Positions 15,982 to 23,498 of a stretch of 26,687 bases of DNA are shown in pieces. A model generated the notes under the pieces. It ran no database searches. It was not told the DNA's origin and was given only the letters and a program-made list of their open reading frames with translations. The position numbers and the translations under genes are program-made. Location: NCBI GenBank assembly GCA_040877285.1, contig JBBDNZ010000085.1:1-26687 (forward strand), written 5' to 3'. The stretch's first letter is position 1; the number at the start of each line of letters is the position of its first letter. The stretch is from CANKHA01 sp040877285 (GTDB lineage Bacteria > Pseudomonadota > Alphaproteobacteria > Rhizobiales > Xanthobacteraceae).

Positions 15982-16575
15982 TTACCCGCCGAGCGAGCCC
16001 TTGGTGGAGGGCACTTCGTCCTTGGCGCGCGGATCGACCGTCACCGCGGCCCGCAGCGCCCGCGCCAGACCCTTGAAGCAGGACTCGGCGATATGGTGGT
16101 CGTTGGTGCCGTAAAGCGTCTGCACATGCAGCGTGATTCCGGCGTTCATGGCGAAAGCCTGAAACCATTCCTGCACCAGCTCGGTATCGAAGCTGCCGAC
16201 CTTGTCGCGCACGAATTCAGCCTTGAACAGCAAAAAAGGCCGCCCGGAAATGTCGAGCGCCACGCGCGTGAGCGCCTCGTCCATCGGCACATGCACGTCC
16301 GCGTAGCGGGTGATGCCGCGCATGTCGCCGAGCGCCTGTTTGACCGCCTGGCCGAGCGCGATGCCGGCGTCTTCCGTGGTGTGGTGGTGGTCGATGTGCA
16401 GGTCGCCCTTGGCCTTGACCGCGATGTCCATGCGGGAATGGCGGGCGAGCAGATCAAGCATGTGGTCGAGGAAGCCGATGCCGGTCGAAATGGATGCGGC
16501 ACCGTTGCCGTCGAGGTTCACCGCGACCTCGACGTCGGTTTCCTTGGTCTTGCGTTTGACGGATGCCTTGCGCAT
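15982..16575 (-). CDS. hisB: Imidazoleglycerol-phosphate dehydratase
   Basis: HisB dehydrates IGP to imidazole acetol phosphate. The 197-residue protein is the monofunctional form, without the HisN-type phosphatase domain found in enterobacteria. The bimetal site is clear: HIDHHHTTEDAGIALG (His63-65, Glu68) and TNDHHIAESCFKGLARALR (His160, His161, Glu164). STGIGFLDHMLDLLARH near residue 30 and SGRPFLLF at 110-117 are also standard. The start ATG 16573-16575 has AAGG eight bases upstream; the longer open frame has no homology. A hairpin with a T-run separates it from the upstream DUF6789 gene, so hisB probably starts its own transcript. Confidence 0.96.
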   Translation of the reverse strand: MRKASVKRKTKETDVEVAVNLDGNGAASISTGIGFLDHMLDLLARHSRMDIAVKAKGDLHIDHHHTTEDAGIALGQAVKQALGDMRGITRYADVHVPMDEALTRVALDISGRPFLLFKAEFVRDKVGSFDTELVQEWFQAFAMNAGITLHVQTLYGTNDHHIAESCFKGLARALRAAVTVDPRAKDEVPSTKGSLGG

Positions 16576-16620
16576 GGCGACGCCTTGTATCAGGCGGCGC
16601 GCACCTTCGCCACTACATCG

Positions 16621-16643
16621 CAAAACGCCGCCAGCGCGGCGGT
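16621..16643 (-). terminator. Probable intrinsic terminator after the DUF6789 gene
   Basis: Read on the minus strand, directly after the TAA of the DUF6789 gene, there is CGCCGC, a four-base loop, GCGGCG and then TTTTG. A six-pair all-GC stem with four Ts fits a short rho-independent terminator. It would insulate hisB from transcription entering from the DUF6789 gene. The T-run is short, so termination may be partial. Confidence 0.45.
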
Positions 16644-17102
16644 TTAGGCCTTGGGCATGCCCGTGCCGCTTTCCACCGGCGCCCAGGTATCGACAAAGCT
16701 GAAGGCGATCCCCAACGCGGCGCCATAGATCAGATGCAGGACCAGCGTCACCGCCGGCGCCGCAATTCCGAGATTGGTCCCGAACAGCCCCGCCCCCACC
16801 ACCGGCATGAAGACGAGCATCATCGCCAGCCACGCGCCGGCGCCGAAAATGAGGCCCTTTAGCCAGTGCGGGGCCCTGGGCGTGACGAAGTCGAGGCCGG
16901 CGAATAGCGCACCCCACAGGATCGTACCGACAATGAAGTGGTCGGCCCAGGCGCCGCCCCGGCCGATCGAACCCAGGCGATCGATCAGCCCGATGATGTC
17001 GACCTGCGGCGCTATTCCCATCGCGCTTTGCAGCAGCATGGCCACCGATAGGACGATCGTCGCAAGAAGCCCGGCAATCACACCTTTGGTGCTGTGTGGC
17101 AT
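16644..17102 (-). CDS. Small four-helix membrane protein, DUF6789-like
   Basis: This 152-residue protein is almost entirely hydrophobic, with four membrane helices at about 7-29, 54-72, 80-101 and 113-136. Its start KGVIAGLLATIVLSVAMLL, the central DHFIVGTILWGALFAG and the later GAGAWLAMMLVFMP match what I recall of DUF6789 proteins, which have no assigned role. ATG 17100-17102 is preceded by GGGGGAGG, a strong binding site; the open frame further upstream is a shadow. It is transcribed divergently from hslV across 115 bases and is followed by a probable terminator. Confidence 0.75.
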   Translation of the reverse strand: MPHSTKGVIAGLLATIVLSVAMLLQSAMGIAPQVDIIGLIDRLGSIGRGGAWADHFIVGTILWGALFAGLDFVTPRAPHWLKGLIFGAGAWLAMMLVFMPVVGAGLFGTNLGIAAPAVTLVLHLIYGAALGIAFSFVDTWAPVESGTGMPKA

Positions 17103-17217
17103 TCTCGCCTCCCCCTGTCCCCCGAAGAGGTCCGAACGCTGCCACGAAACGGGGCGGGTGGAATTGCGTCCCGTTGTCCCAGCCCCTACATGTTGGGTCC
17201 GAGCGAGGATTTCCCCG

Positions 17218-17766
17218 ATGCATACCGACCAGCCGGCGTGGCACGGCACCACCATCTTGACCGTCCGCAAGGGCGGCCTCGTCGCCATCGGCGGCGACGG
17301 CCAAGTCTCCATCGGTCAGACCATTGTGAAAGCGAACGCCAAGAAAGTGCGCCGCCTCGGCAAGGGCGACGTGATCGGCGGCTTTGCCGGCGCGACCGCG
17401 GATGCTTTCACCCTGTTCGAGCGGCTGGAGGCCAAGCTTGAGCAATATCCCGGCCAGCTTCTGCGTGCGTCGGTGGAGCTGGCCAAGGACTGGCGCATGG
17501 ACCGCTACCTGCGCCGGCTGGAAGCCATGATGATCGTCGCCGACAAGGAGGTGTCTCTGGTGCTGACCGGTACCGGCGATGTGCTTGAGCCCGAAGCCGG
17601 CGTCATGGGCATCGGCTCCGGCGGCAACTACGCGCTGGCCGCGGCGCGCGCGCTGATGGATAGTGCGCTCGACGCCGAGGCCATCGTGCGCCGCTCACTC
17701 GATCTCGCCGCCGATATCTGCGTTTTCACCAACCGCAACGTCACCGTGGAGACGTTGAAGACGTAA
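17218..17766 (+). CDS. hslV: ATP-dependent protease subunit HslV (ClpQ)
   Basis: HslV is the proteasome-like threonine peptidase that forms two stacked hexamers capped by HslU. The 182-residue protein has a ten-residue leader ahead of TTILTVRKGGLVAIGGDGQV. Removal of the leader exposes the catalytic Thr11. GQTIVKANAKKVRRL, GFAGATADAFTLFERLE and the later GIGSGGNYALAAARAL are standard motifs. The start ATG 17218 has GCGAGGA upstream. A heat-shock-type promoter would be expected, but none was convincing in the 115-base gap. hslU follows after a 122-base gap filled by a palindromic repeat. Confidence 0.96.
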   Translation: MHTDQPAWHGTTILTVRKGGLVAIGGDGQVSIGQTIVKANAKKVRRLGKGDVIGGFAGATADAFTLFERLEAKLEQYPGQLLRASVELAKDWRMDRYLRRLEAMMIVADKEVSLVLTGTGDVLEPEAGVMGIGSGGNYALAAARALMDSALDAEAIVRRSLDLAADICVFTNRNVTVETLKT

Positions 17767-17772
17767 TGAAAC

Positions 17773-17874
17773 TGTCATTCCGGGGTGCGTCGCAGGCGCG
17801 AGCCCGGAATCCAGACACACAAAAATCGTTTCTGGATTCCGGGTCCGGCGCTATTGCGCCGTCCCGCAATGACT
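17773..17874. repeat. Compound palindromic repeat between hslV and hslU
   Basis: GCCCGGAATCCAGA (17802-17815) pairs with TCTGGATTCCGGGT (17831-17844) at 13 of 14 positions around a 15-base loop. Outside this, TGTCATTCCGGGG at the left end mirrors CCCGCAATGAC at the right end. Smaller GC stems occupy each arm. Repeats of this form (GTCATTCCGGG ... CCCGGAATCCAGA ... TCTGGATTCCGGG) are frequent between genes in Bradyrhizobium-type genomes. The element fills the hslV-hslU gap and ends 14 bases before the hslU ATG, so it could influence the ratio of the two subunits. Confidence 0.75.
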
Positions 17875-17888
17875 AAGTAAGGGCAACA

Positions 17889-19196
17889 ATGACCGACTTC
17901 TCCCCCCGTGAAATCGTCTCCGAGCTTGATCGCTACATCGTCGGCCAGAACGATGCCAAGCGCGCGGTGGCCGTCGCGCTGCGCAACCGCTGGCGCCGCC
18001 TGAAGCTCGACGAGAAGCTGCGCGAGGAAGTGCTGCCGAAAAACATTCTGATGATTGGCCCGACCGGCGTGGGCAAGACCGAAATCTCGCGCCGGCTGGC
18101 CAAGCTCGCGGGCGCGCCTTTCCTCAAGGTCGAGGCGACGAAATTCACCGAGGTCGGCTATGTCGGCCGCGACGTGGAGCAAATCGTGCGCGATCTCGTC
18201 GAAATCTCCATCGGACTCACGCGCGAGCGCAAGCGCAAGGACGTACAGGCGCGCGCCGAGCTTGCCGCCGAGGAGCGCGTGGTCGACGCCCTGGTCGGCG
18301 CCAATGCGGCTCCGGCGACGAAAGAGGTCTTCCGCAAGCGGCTGCGCGCCGGCGAGCTTGACGACAAGGAAATCGAGATCGAGGTGCAGGCCTCGTCCTC
18401 CTCCGGCCTGCCGATGTTTGAAATTCCCGGAATGCCAGGCGCACAGATGGGCGCCATCTCCATCGGCGACATCTTGGGCAAGATGAGCGGGCGCACCAAG
18501 ACGCGCCGCGTCATGGTGCGCGAGTCCCACGACATCCTGGTGAACGAGGAATCCGACAAGCTTTTGGACAACGAGCAGCTTATTCAGGAATCGATCAAGG
18601 CGGTGGAGCAGAACGGCATCGTTTTCCTCGACGAGATCGACAAGATTGCCGGGCGCGAGGGCCGCACAGGCGCGGATGTGTCGCGCGAAGGCGTGCAGCG
18701 CGACCTTCTGCCGTTGATCGAAGGCACAACGGTATCGACCAAGCATGGATCGGTGAAGACCGACCACATCCTGTTCATCGCCTCGGGCGCATTCCATTTG
18801 TCCAAGCCCTCGGACCTCCTGCCTGAGCTGCAAGGCCGGCTGCCCATCCGCGTGGAGTTGAAGCCGCTCACGCGCGACGACCTCCGGCGCATCCTCACCG
18901 AACCAGAAGCTTCGCTGATCAAGCAATATGTGGCGCTGATGGCGACCGAGGGCGTGACCTTGGATTTCGCGCCGGACGCCATCGACGCCATTGCCGATGT
19001 CGCCGTGGCGGTCAATTCCAGCGTGGAGAATATCGGCGCGCGGCGGTTGCAGACGGTGATGGAGCGCGTGCTCGATGAAATCTCTTTCGCCGCTCCCGAC
19101 CGCGCCGGCGAAACGGTGAGGATCGACGCCGCTTATGTCCATAAGCACATCGGCGATCTGGCCAAGAACGCCGATTTGAGCCGCTTCATCCTGTAG
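17889..19196 (+). CDS. hslU: ATP-dependent protease ATPase subunit HslU (ClpY)
   Basis: HslU is the AAA+ unfoldase that feeds proteins into HslV. The 435-residue protein has the usual length. Walker A is GPTGVGKT (57-64), the pore loop is GYVGRD (90-95) and Walker B is IVFLDEID (244-251). The inserted I-domain lies between, about 110-230. The sensor and C-terminal part (GARRLQTVMERVLDEISFAA) ends in LSRFIL, the tail that docks into HslV. The start ATG 17889 has AAGGG upstream. Its TAG stop abuts the stop codon of the convergent glycosyltransferase gene with no base between. Confidence 0.97.
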   Translation: MTDFSPREIVSELDRYIVGQNDAKRAVAVALRNRWRRLKLDEKLREEVLPKNILMIGPTGVGKTEISRRLAKLAGAPFLKVEATKFTEVGYVGRDVEQIVRDLVEISIGLTRERKRKDVQARAELAAEERVVDALVGANAAPATKEVFRKRLRAGELDDKEIEIEVQASSSSGLPMFEIPGMPGAQMGAISIGDILGKMSGRTKTRRVMVRESHDILVNEESDKLLDNEQLIQESIKAVEQNGIVFLDEIDKIAGREGRTGADVSREGVQRDLLPLIEGTTVSTKHGSVKTDHILFIASGAFHLSKPSDLLPELQGRLPIRVELKPLTRDDLRRILTEPEASLIKQYVALMATEGVTLDFAPDAIDAIADVAVAVNSSVENIGARRLQTVMERVLDEISFAAPDRAGETVRIDAAYVHKHIGDLAKNADLSRFIL

Positions 19197-20351
19197 CTAT
19201 CGCGCCTTCCAGACGAACATCCGGCTGACCATGTAATTCCAGGCCACGCCGATCACCGCGCCGCTCAATCCCGCCAGCGCCCATTCCACCTGCTGGCTGT
19301 AAATCCAGCTCGCGATGCCGATATTGGACATGGCGCCGATGCCACAGATCAGCGTGAACTCGAGCCAGCCGCGCAAGAAGGCGGCGCCGCGCAGGCGCAG
19401 GTCGCGATAGGTGATGGCATTGTTGAGCACGTAGTTGCTGGTGATGGCCAAAAGCGTGGCGGCGATCTGCGCATTGGCGAATGACGCGTCGAGCCACCGT
19501 AGTCCCGCCAGCAGCGCGAGCATATGCACGCCGATGCCTGACAGGCCGATGACGCCAAACGTGAGGAAGCGGACCGACACCAGGTCGTCCGTCGACTTGG
19601 CCAGCAACAGCGCCAGATAGTCCAGCGCCACCCGGCTATCGAGCTTGCTTTCGCCGTGCAGCCGCGTGCGGAAGATATACGGAACCTCCGCAATGCGCAG
19701 CTTGCCGCCCGCCGTCGCCACGATGTCGAGCAGAATCTTGAAACCCTGCGACGACAGTTTAGGCGCCAGATTTTCGAACGCCTCGCGCTGGATCATGAAA
19801 AAGCCGCTCATCGGATCGGAGAGCCGGATGCCGAGCAGTTTTCCGGCGAGAGCCGTAGCCTTGGCGCTGATGCGCGCGCGGGCGCGGGCGAATCCATCCT
19901 TCGCCTTGCCATCAAGATAACGACTGGCGACGACAAGATCGACACCGCCGTTGCGGAGCTTTTCCAGCATTTTCACCAGCGCTTTTTCGTCATGTTGAAG
20001 ATCGGCATCCATGACCGCGATAAAGTGCGCCTGGCTTGCCAGCAGACCTTCGATGCAGGCGCCGGCGAGGCCGCGCCGGCCGATCCGCCGGATGCAGCGT
20101 ATGCGAGCATCCCCCGCGCCGATGCGTTTCACCTCGGCGGCGGTGCCGTCCGGCGAATCGTCATCAACGAAAATCGCTTCCCATTCGATGCCGTCCAGCG
20201 TTTCGCGCAGACGCTTCACCACGAGCGGAATATTCGCCGCTTCCTTGAAGGTCGGGATAACGACCGTCAGTTCCGGCGCCGGACGGGCCGCGCCCGGTTG
20301 CCGCTTTATCCCGCCCGCCTCGCTGGCCGATATTCCTTTTGGACCGTGCAT
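19197..20351 (-). CDS. GT2 glycosyltransferase (DPM1-like) fused to a GtrA membrane domain
   Basis: Residues 27-255 form a family-2 glycosyltransferase of the dolichol-phosphate mannose synthase type: ELTVVIPTFKEAANIPLVV, DDD at 63-65, MDADLQHD at 114-121 and SDPMSGFFMI at 178-187. Residues 260-383 are a GtrA-like domain with four membrane helices, starting RFLTFGVIGLSGIGVHM and ending VSRMFVWKAR. Such fusions move a sugar from a nucleotide donor to a polyprenyl phosphate and may flip it to the periplasmic face. Translation starts at ATG 20349-20351, divergent from the next membrane-protein gene. It lies between hslU and smr, which are close together in many relatives, so it is likely an accessory insertion. 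The sugar is unknown. Confidence 0.88.
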   Translation of the reverse strand: MHGPKGISASEAGGIKRQPGAARPAPELTVVIPTFKEAANIPLVVKRLRETLDGIEWEAIFVDDDSPDGTAAEVKRIGAGDARIRCIRRIGRRGLAGACIEGLLASQAHFIAVMDADLQHDEKALVKMLEKLRNGGVDLVVASRYLDGKAKDGFARARARISAKATALAGKLLGIRLSDPMSGFFMIQREAFENLAPKLSSQGFKILLDIVATAGGKLRIAEVPYIFRTRLHGESKLDSRVALDYLALLLAKSTDDLVSVRFLTFGVIGLSGIGVHMLALLAGLRWLDASFANAQIAATLLAITSNYVLNNAITYRDLRLRGAAFLRGWLEFTLICGIGAMSNIGIASWIYSQQVEWALAGLSGAVIGVAWNYMVSRMFVWKAR

Positions 20352-20396
20352 CTGCTCTAGTGATCCGCCCGCAGCTGTCTTCCCGATTTTTCAACA

Positions 20397-21521
20397 ATGA
20401 ACGTTACGCAATCGCTTAAAGATCCTTGGCGCCAAATGATCGCCGTTGACGCGGCCATTATGCTTGGCCTCTTTGTCTACAAGGTCTTGTACCACAATCC
20501 CGGGATTGAATATCACCACCTTATCATCGATTACCATTTCGGCTTCGCCAAGCGCGCCTTCGTCGGCGCGCTTGTATCGTTCGCCTTGCCCGTGGTGCCG
20601 GTGTGGTTTGTCTATGCGCTGGGCGGCGCGGTCTGGCTGCTCGCGCTTGCGCTATTTCTCAAGTTGTTCGCCAAAACGTTCGGCTTCGGTGCGGCCACGG
20701 CGCCTCTGTTTGCCTTTCTCTTCGGCTCGCCGTTCTTCTTCAAGAACTTCATGCAGACGATCGGCTATTTCGACATTTACGGCTGCGTGATTGCGCTCAT
20801 CATGCTGCTCATGCCGGCCCGCTCTTTTGGATATTTGGCCGTCGGCGCGCTCGGCTGCGTGGCTTTGGTCCTCGCGCATCCTCTGCACATGCTTCTCTAT
20901 GTGCCGACGATCGGAGTGATTGTCGTCATGCGCTATTATTTCGCGCGTGATCTGACCGCTTTCAGCATCGTTGCCGGTATCGTCCTGACCGCCGCCGTTG
21001 CGGGCGTATTCGTGCTTTCGGTGTTCTATGGCGGCATGCCGGCGCCGATGGAGCAATTGTTTGCCTATCTGCGCGAGCGCACGCCCGACGAAGCCAATCT
21101 CGCGCGGAAAACCATGGAGATGTGGTACCGGCCCATCTCCGACGACATCGGGCGCACCTGGAGGGAGATGCCCGATCATGCGCGGCGTTTCCCGGTCTAT
21201 GCCGCGCTGATCGCGCTGCATTGGCCGGTGATCCGCTATTTCAAGCAGCTCGTTTGCGCGCTCGACAATGCGGGACAACGGCGGCTGACCGTTCTCGGCA
21301 TCGCGGCTGTCACGGTCGGCTACGGGATCATCGGCGCCGTCGTGTTCGATTACTCGCGCTGGTTCTCGAGCTGGGCGGTTTGCATGGTCCTCATCATGCA
21401 CGCGGTGAAGATGCTGCCGGCGCGTGACGTTGCGCCGCCCCTTGCAGACGACAAATGGAACCGGGTGCTGGGCTGGATCGTCACGGCGATCCCGCGCGTG
21501 GGAATCACCAAGCCGTTCTGA
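20397..21521 (+). CDS. Uncharacterised multi-spanning membrane protein, possibly a GT-C-like transferase
   Basis: This 374-residue protein has about eight hydrophobic segments (near 15-31, 56-90, 100-115, 128-139, 144-178, 188-211, 266-279, 297-317, 322-340). Polar motifs sit at the membrane edges: IIDYHFGFAKRAFVGAL (43-59), IGYFDIYG (122-129), AHPLHMLLYVP (160-170) and FDYSRWFSSW (317-326). An acidic residue in the first outer loop and charged motifs between helices are features of lipid-linked sugar transferases, but I cannot assign a family. It is divergent from the GT2-GtrA gene across 45 bases, which suggests it could use that enzyme's product; this is inference. The start ATG 20397 has no clear binding site. 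Confidence 0.7.
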   Translation: MNVTQSLKDPWRQMIAVDAAIMLGLFVYKVLYHNPGIEYHHLIIDYHFGFAKRAFVGALVSFALPVVPVWFVYALGGAVWLLALALFLKLFAKTFGFGAATAPLFAFLFGSPFFFKNFMQTIGYFDIYGCVIALIMLLMPARSFGYLAVGALGCVALVLAHPLHMLLYVPTIGVIVVMRYYFARDLTAFSIVAGIVLTAAVAGVFVLSVFYGGMPAPMEQLFAYLRERTPDEANLARKTMEMWYRPISDDIGRTWREMPDHARRFPVYAALIALHWPVIRYFKQLVCALDNAGQRRLTVLGIAAVTVGYGIIGAVVFDYSRWFSSWAVCMVLIMHAVKMLPARDVAPPLADDKWNRVLGWIVTAIPRVGITKPF

Positions 21522-21540
21522 CGGGCGACGCCGCGCCTTC

Positions 21541-22098
21541 TCACGCCGCGCCGCGGCCGCGCCGCACGCGCACATAGAGCGCGCCTTCGCCGCCGTGGGC
21601 GCGGTGAGCGTCCTCGAACCCTACCACATAGGGGCGAAACTCGGTCAGTTTCAGCCACATCGGCACCTGCCGTTTGAGTACGCCGCCTTCCGCGCCGCCG
21701 CGCGAGCCTTTGCCGGTAATCACCATGACGAGCCTGGCATCGCGCGCCTGCGCGGCTTGAAGAAAGCGCAGCAGGGCGCCGTGCGCCTGCGCCTGCGTGA
21801 GACCATGCAGATCGAGACGGCCGTCGATGGCGTCCCTTCCACGGGCGACACGTTGTTTTGCCCGGCGGCCGAGCGGCGCCAATGCCGGAAGCAATTCCGG
21901 CTTGGCCCTTTGCGGCGGCGCAAGGTCCGCGGACTTCGCCGTTTTGGCGGAGGAAGACGGCGCATGTGCATCGCGCGCGCGTTGCGCGCCCGCTTTCGGT
22001 CCCGCCGGCTGCAGCGGCACGATCCCGCGCGTCACGTCCCTCCAGAGCGTGCGTTCTTCCTCGCTCAAGGAGCGGTTCTTTCCGCCCCGCCCGCTCAT
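21541..22098 (-). CDS. Smr-domain protein
   Basis: This 185-residue protein ends in an Smr (small MutS-related) domain, found in nicking endonucleases and MutS2. The motifs are IDGRLDLHGLTQAQAHGALL (91-110), the TGKG loop at 128-131 and HGGEGALYVRVRR (168-180). The first ~85 residues are a low-complexity, Ala/Pro/Lys-rich region typical of proteobacterial members. The DNA or RNA substrate of the stand-alone proteins is not well established. The start ATG overlaps the mltA stop (ATGA, 22095-22098), so translation is coupled to mltA. It converges with the membrane-protein gene, 19 bases apart. Confidence 0.88.
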   Translation of the reverse strand: MSGRGGKNRSLSEEERTLWRDVTRGIVPLQPAGPKAGAQRARDAHAPSSSAKTAKSADLAPPQRAKPELLPALAPLGRRAKQRVARGRDAIDGRLDLHGLTQAQAHGALLRFLQAAQARDARLVMVITGKGSRGGAEGGVLKRQVPMWLKLTEFRPYVVGFEDAHRAHGGEGALYVRVRRGRGAA

Positions 22099-23498
22099 CG
22101 TTTCGGACCGATGTTCTGGCCGATCTTGGGCCGCGGGCGCGGCAGCGGCACGGGCAGTATCTTCGGCTTCGCCTTTGTCTTGGCCGCCAGCTTGACCGGC
22201 TTCGGCTTGGGCAAGGGCGCATGCATCCGCCCCGGCTCGAAAGGATCGATCTCGTGCGGGACCAGCATGGCAAACCGCCCCGGATGCCGAATGCGCCCGG
22301 CGATCTTTCCCGCCGCGTCGCCGGCCCCGAAATAGAGATCGGCGCGCGCCGGCCCCACGATGGCGCCGCCGGTGTCCTGGCCCACCATCAGGCGGCGGAA
22401 TATCGTGCTCGGTTCCGCGCTCGCGATAGGCAGCTCCGCTTCGATGTAGAAAGGCGTGCCGTAGATATGCAGCGCGCGGTCAACGGCGATCGACCGCCCC
22501 GGTGTGAGCGACACGCCCTGCGCGCCCTTTGGCTCCTCTTCGGCGGCCAGATCGACCTCGCGGAAGAAAACGAACGACCGGTTCTTCCCGCTGACCTCCC
22601 GGGCCTCTTCGGGATTGCGCCGCATCCATTGGCGGATGCGGTCCATCGACATTTGTTCCCGCGGGATAGCGCCGTTTTCGATGAGAAACCGGCCGACCGG
22701 CGTATATTGGTGGCCGTTGTGCGCGTCGTAATTGACGCGAAGCAAGGAGCCGTCGCTCAGCTGCACGCGGGCGGAGCCCTGAATCTGAATGAAAAGAGCG
22801 TCGATGGGATCCTTCAGCCAGCAGATTTCCAGTTGCCGGCCGGTAAGAATACCCTCCTCGATTTGGGCGCGATCATAGTAGGGCACGATCTTGCGCCGGC
22901 CGAATTTGCGTCCGACCAGGCCCTTGTTGGGAAAATAGGTGCCTCCCAGCAGACGGCGTCCGCTGGCGATCAAATTGGAAGGCCGGCGATAGAGCGGAAC
23001 CTGAAAATCCGGGCTCCAATCGCGCCTGCCCTCCACGATGGGCTCGTAATAGCCGGTGAGAAAGCCCTCGTTGTCACCGAGTTTCGCGATGCGCAGCGGC
23101 CGGAAGTTTTTTTCGAAGAACTGTCGCGCTTCGGCATCCTTGACCGCCGAACGCGCGGTAGCGCGGCGGCAGACTTCCGCCAGCGCATCGAACATCGGCC
23201 CCGGCTGGGGCGCCTGTACCGCACGACGCAGGATCGCCGTGCAGCTGTGCAGGAAAGTTTTGAACGCAGCCGCGTGATCGTCTTCCGCCCAGCCGTTGAG
23301 ATTGGACCAGATCAGCGGTTCTAGCAGACTGTTGGGGATTTTCAGTGTCGGCGGCGCCGGTGGCGCGGGCGGCGCGGGCGGCCTGGGTGCAGTGGCCGCC
23401 TGTGCCGGGCTACCGCCGCAGAACAGCAGATAAAGCGCCGCCACGGAGAGAAATCGCAATACATTGGACAAAGGCGCCGGCATTTCCGCCTGCCGCAT
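22095..23498 (-). CDS. mltA: Membrane-bound lytic murein transglycosylase A family protein
   Basis: MltA cleaves peptidoglycan between MurNAc and GlcNAc, producing 1,6-anhydro-MurNAc. The 467-residue protein has an export signal (hydrophobic 11-29, likely cut after AQA at 34). It has no proper lipobox around Cys27, so it may be soluble or weakly attached in the periplasm, unlike the E. coli lipoprotein. A Pro/Ala linker (37-50) precedes the MltA domain with GFLTGYYEPIVEG (145-157) and FIQIQGSARVQLSDG (236-250). The 3D domain is at 365-395, with GQDTGGAIVGPARADLYFG and likely catalytic Asp386. The C-terminal tail is Lys/Pro-rich. The start ATG 23496-23498 directly abuts the stop of the Tim44-like gene. 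Confidence 0.93.
   Translation of the reverse strand: MRQAEMPAPLSNVLRFLSVAALYLLFCGGSPAQAATAPRPPAPPAPPAPPTLKIPNSLLEPLIWSNLNGWAEDDHAAAFKTFLHSCTAILRRAVQAPQPGPMFDALAEVCRRATARSAVKDAEARQFFEKNFRPLRIAKLGDNEGFLTGYYEPIVEGRRDWSPDFQVPLYRRPSNLIASGRRLLGGTYFPNKGLVGRKFGRRKIVPYYDRAQIEEGILTGRQLEICWLKDPIDALFIQIQGSARVQLSDGSLLRVNYDAHNGHQYTPVGRFLIENGAIPREQMSMDRIRQWMRRNPEEAREVSGKNRSFVFFREVDLAAEEEPKGAQGVSLTPGRSIAVDRALHIYGTPFYIEAELPIASAEPSTIFRRLMVGQDTGGAIVGPARADLYFGAGDAAGKIAGRIRHPGRFAMLVPHEIDPFEPGRMHAPLPKPKPVKLAAKTKAKPKILPVPLPRPRPKIGQNIGPKR

Noticed and set aside
17159..17193. Possible heat-shock (RpoH) promoter before hslV, with CCTACAT as a -10
   Set aside because: No CTTGAA-like -35 lies at the right distance, so the match is to one half only.
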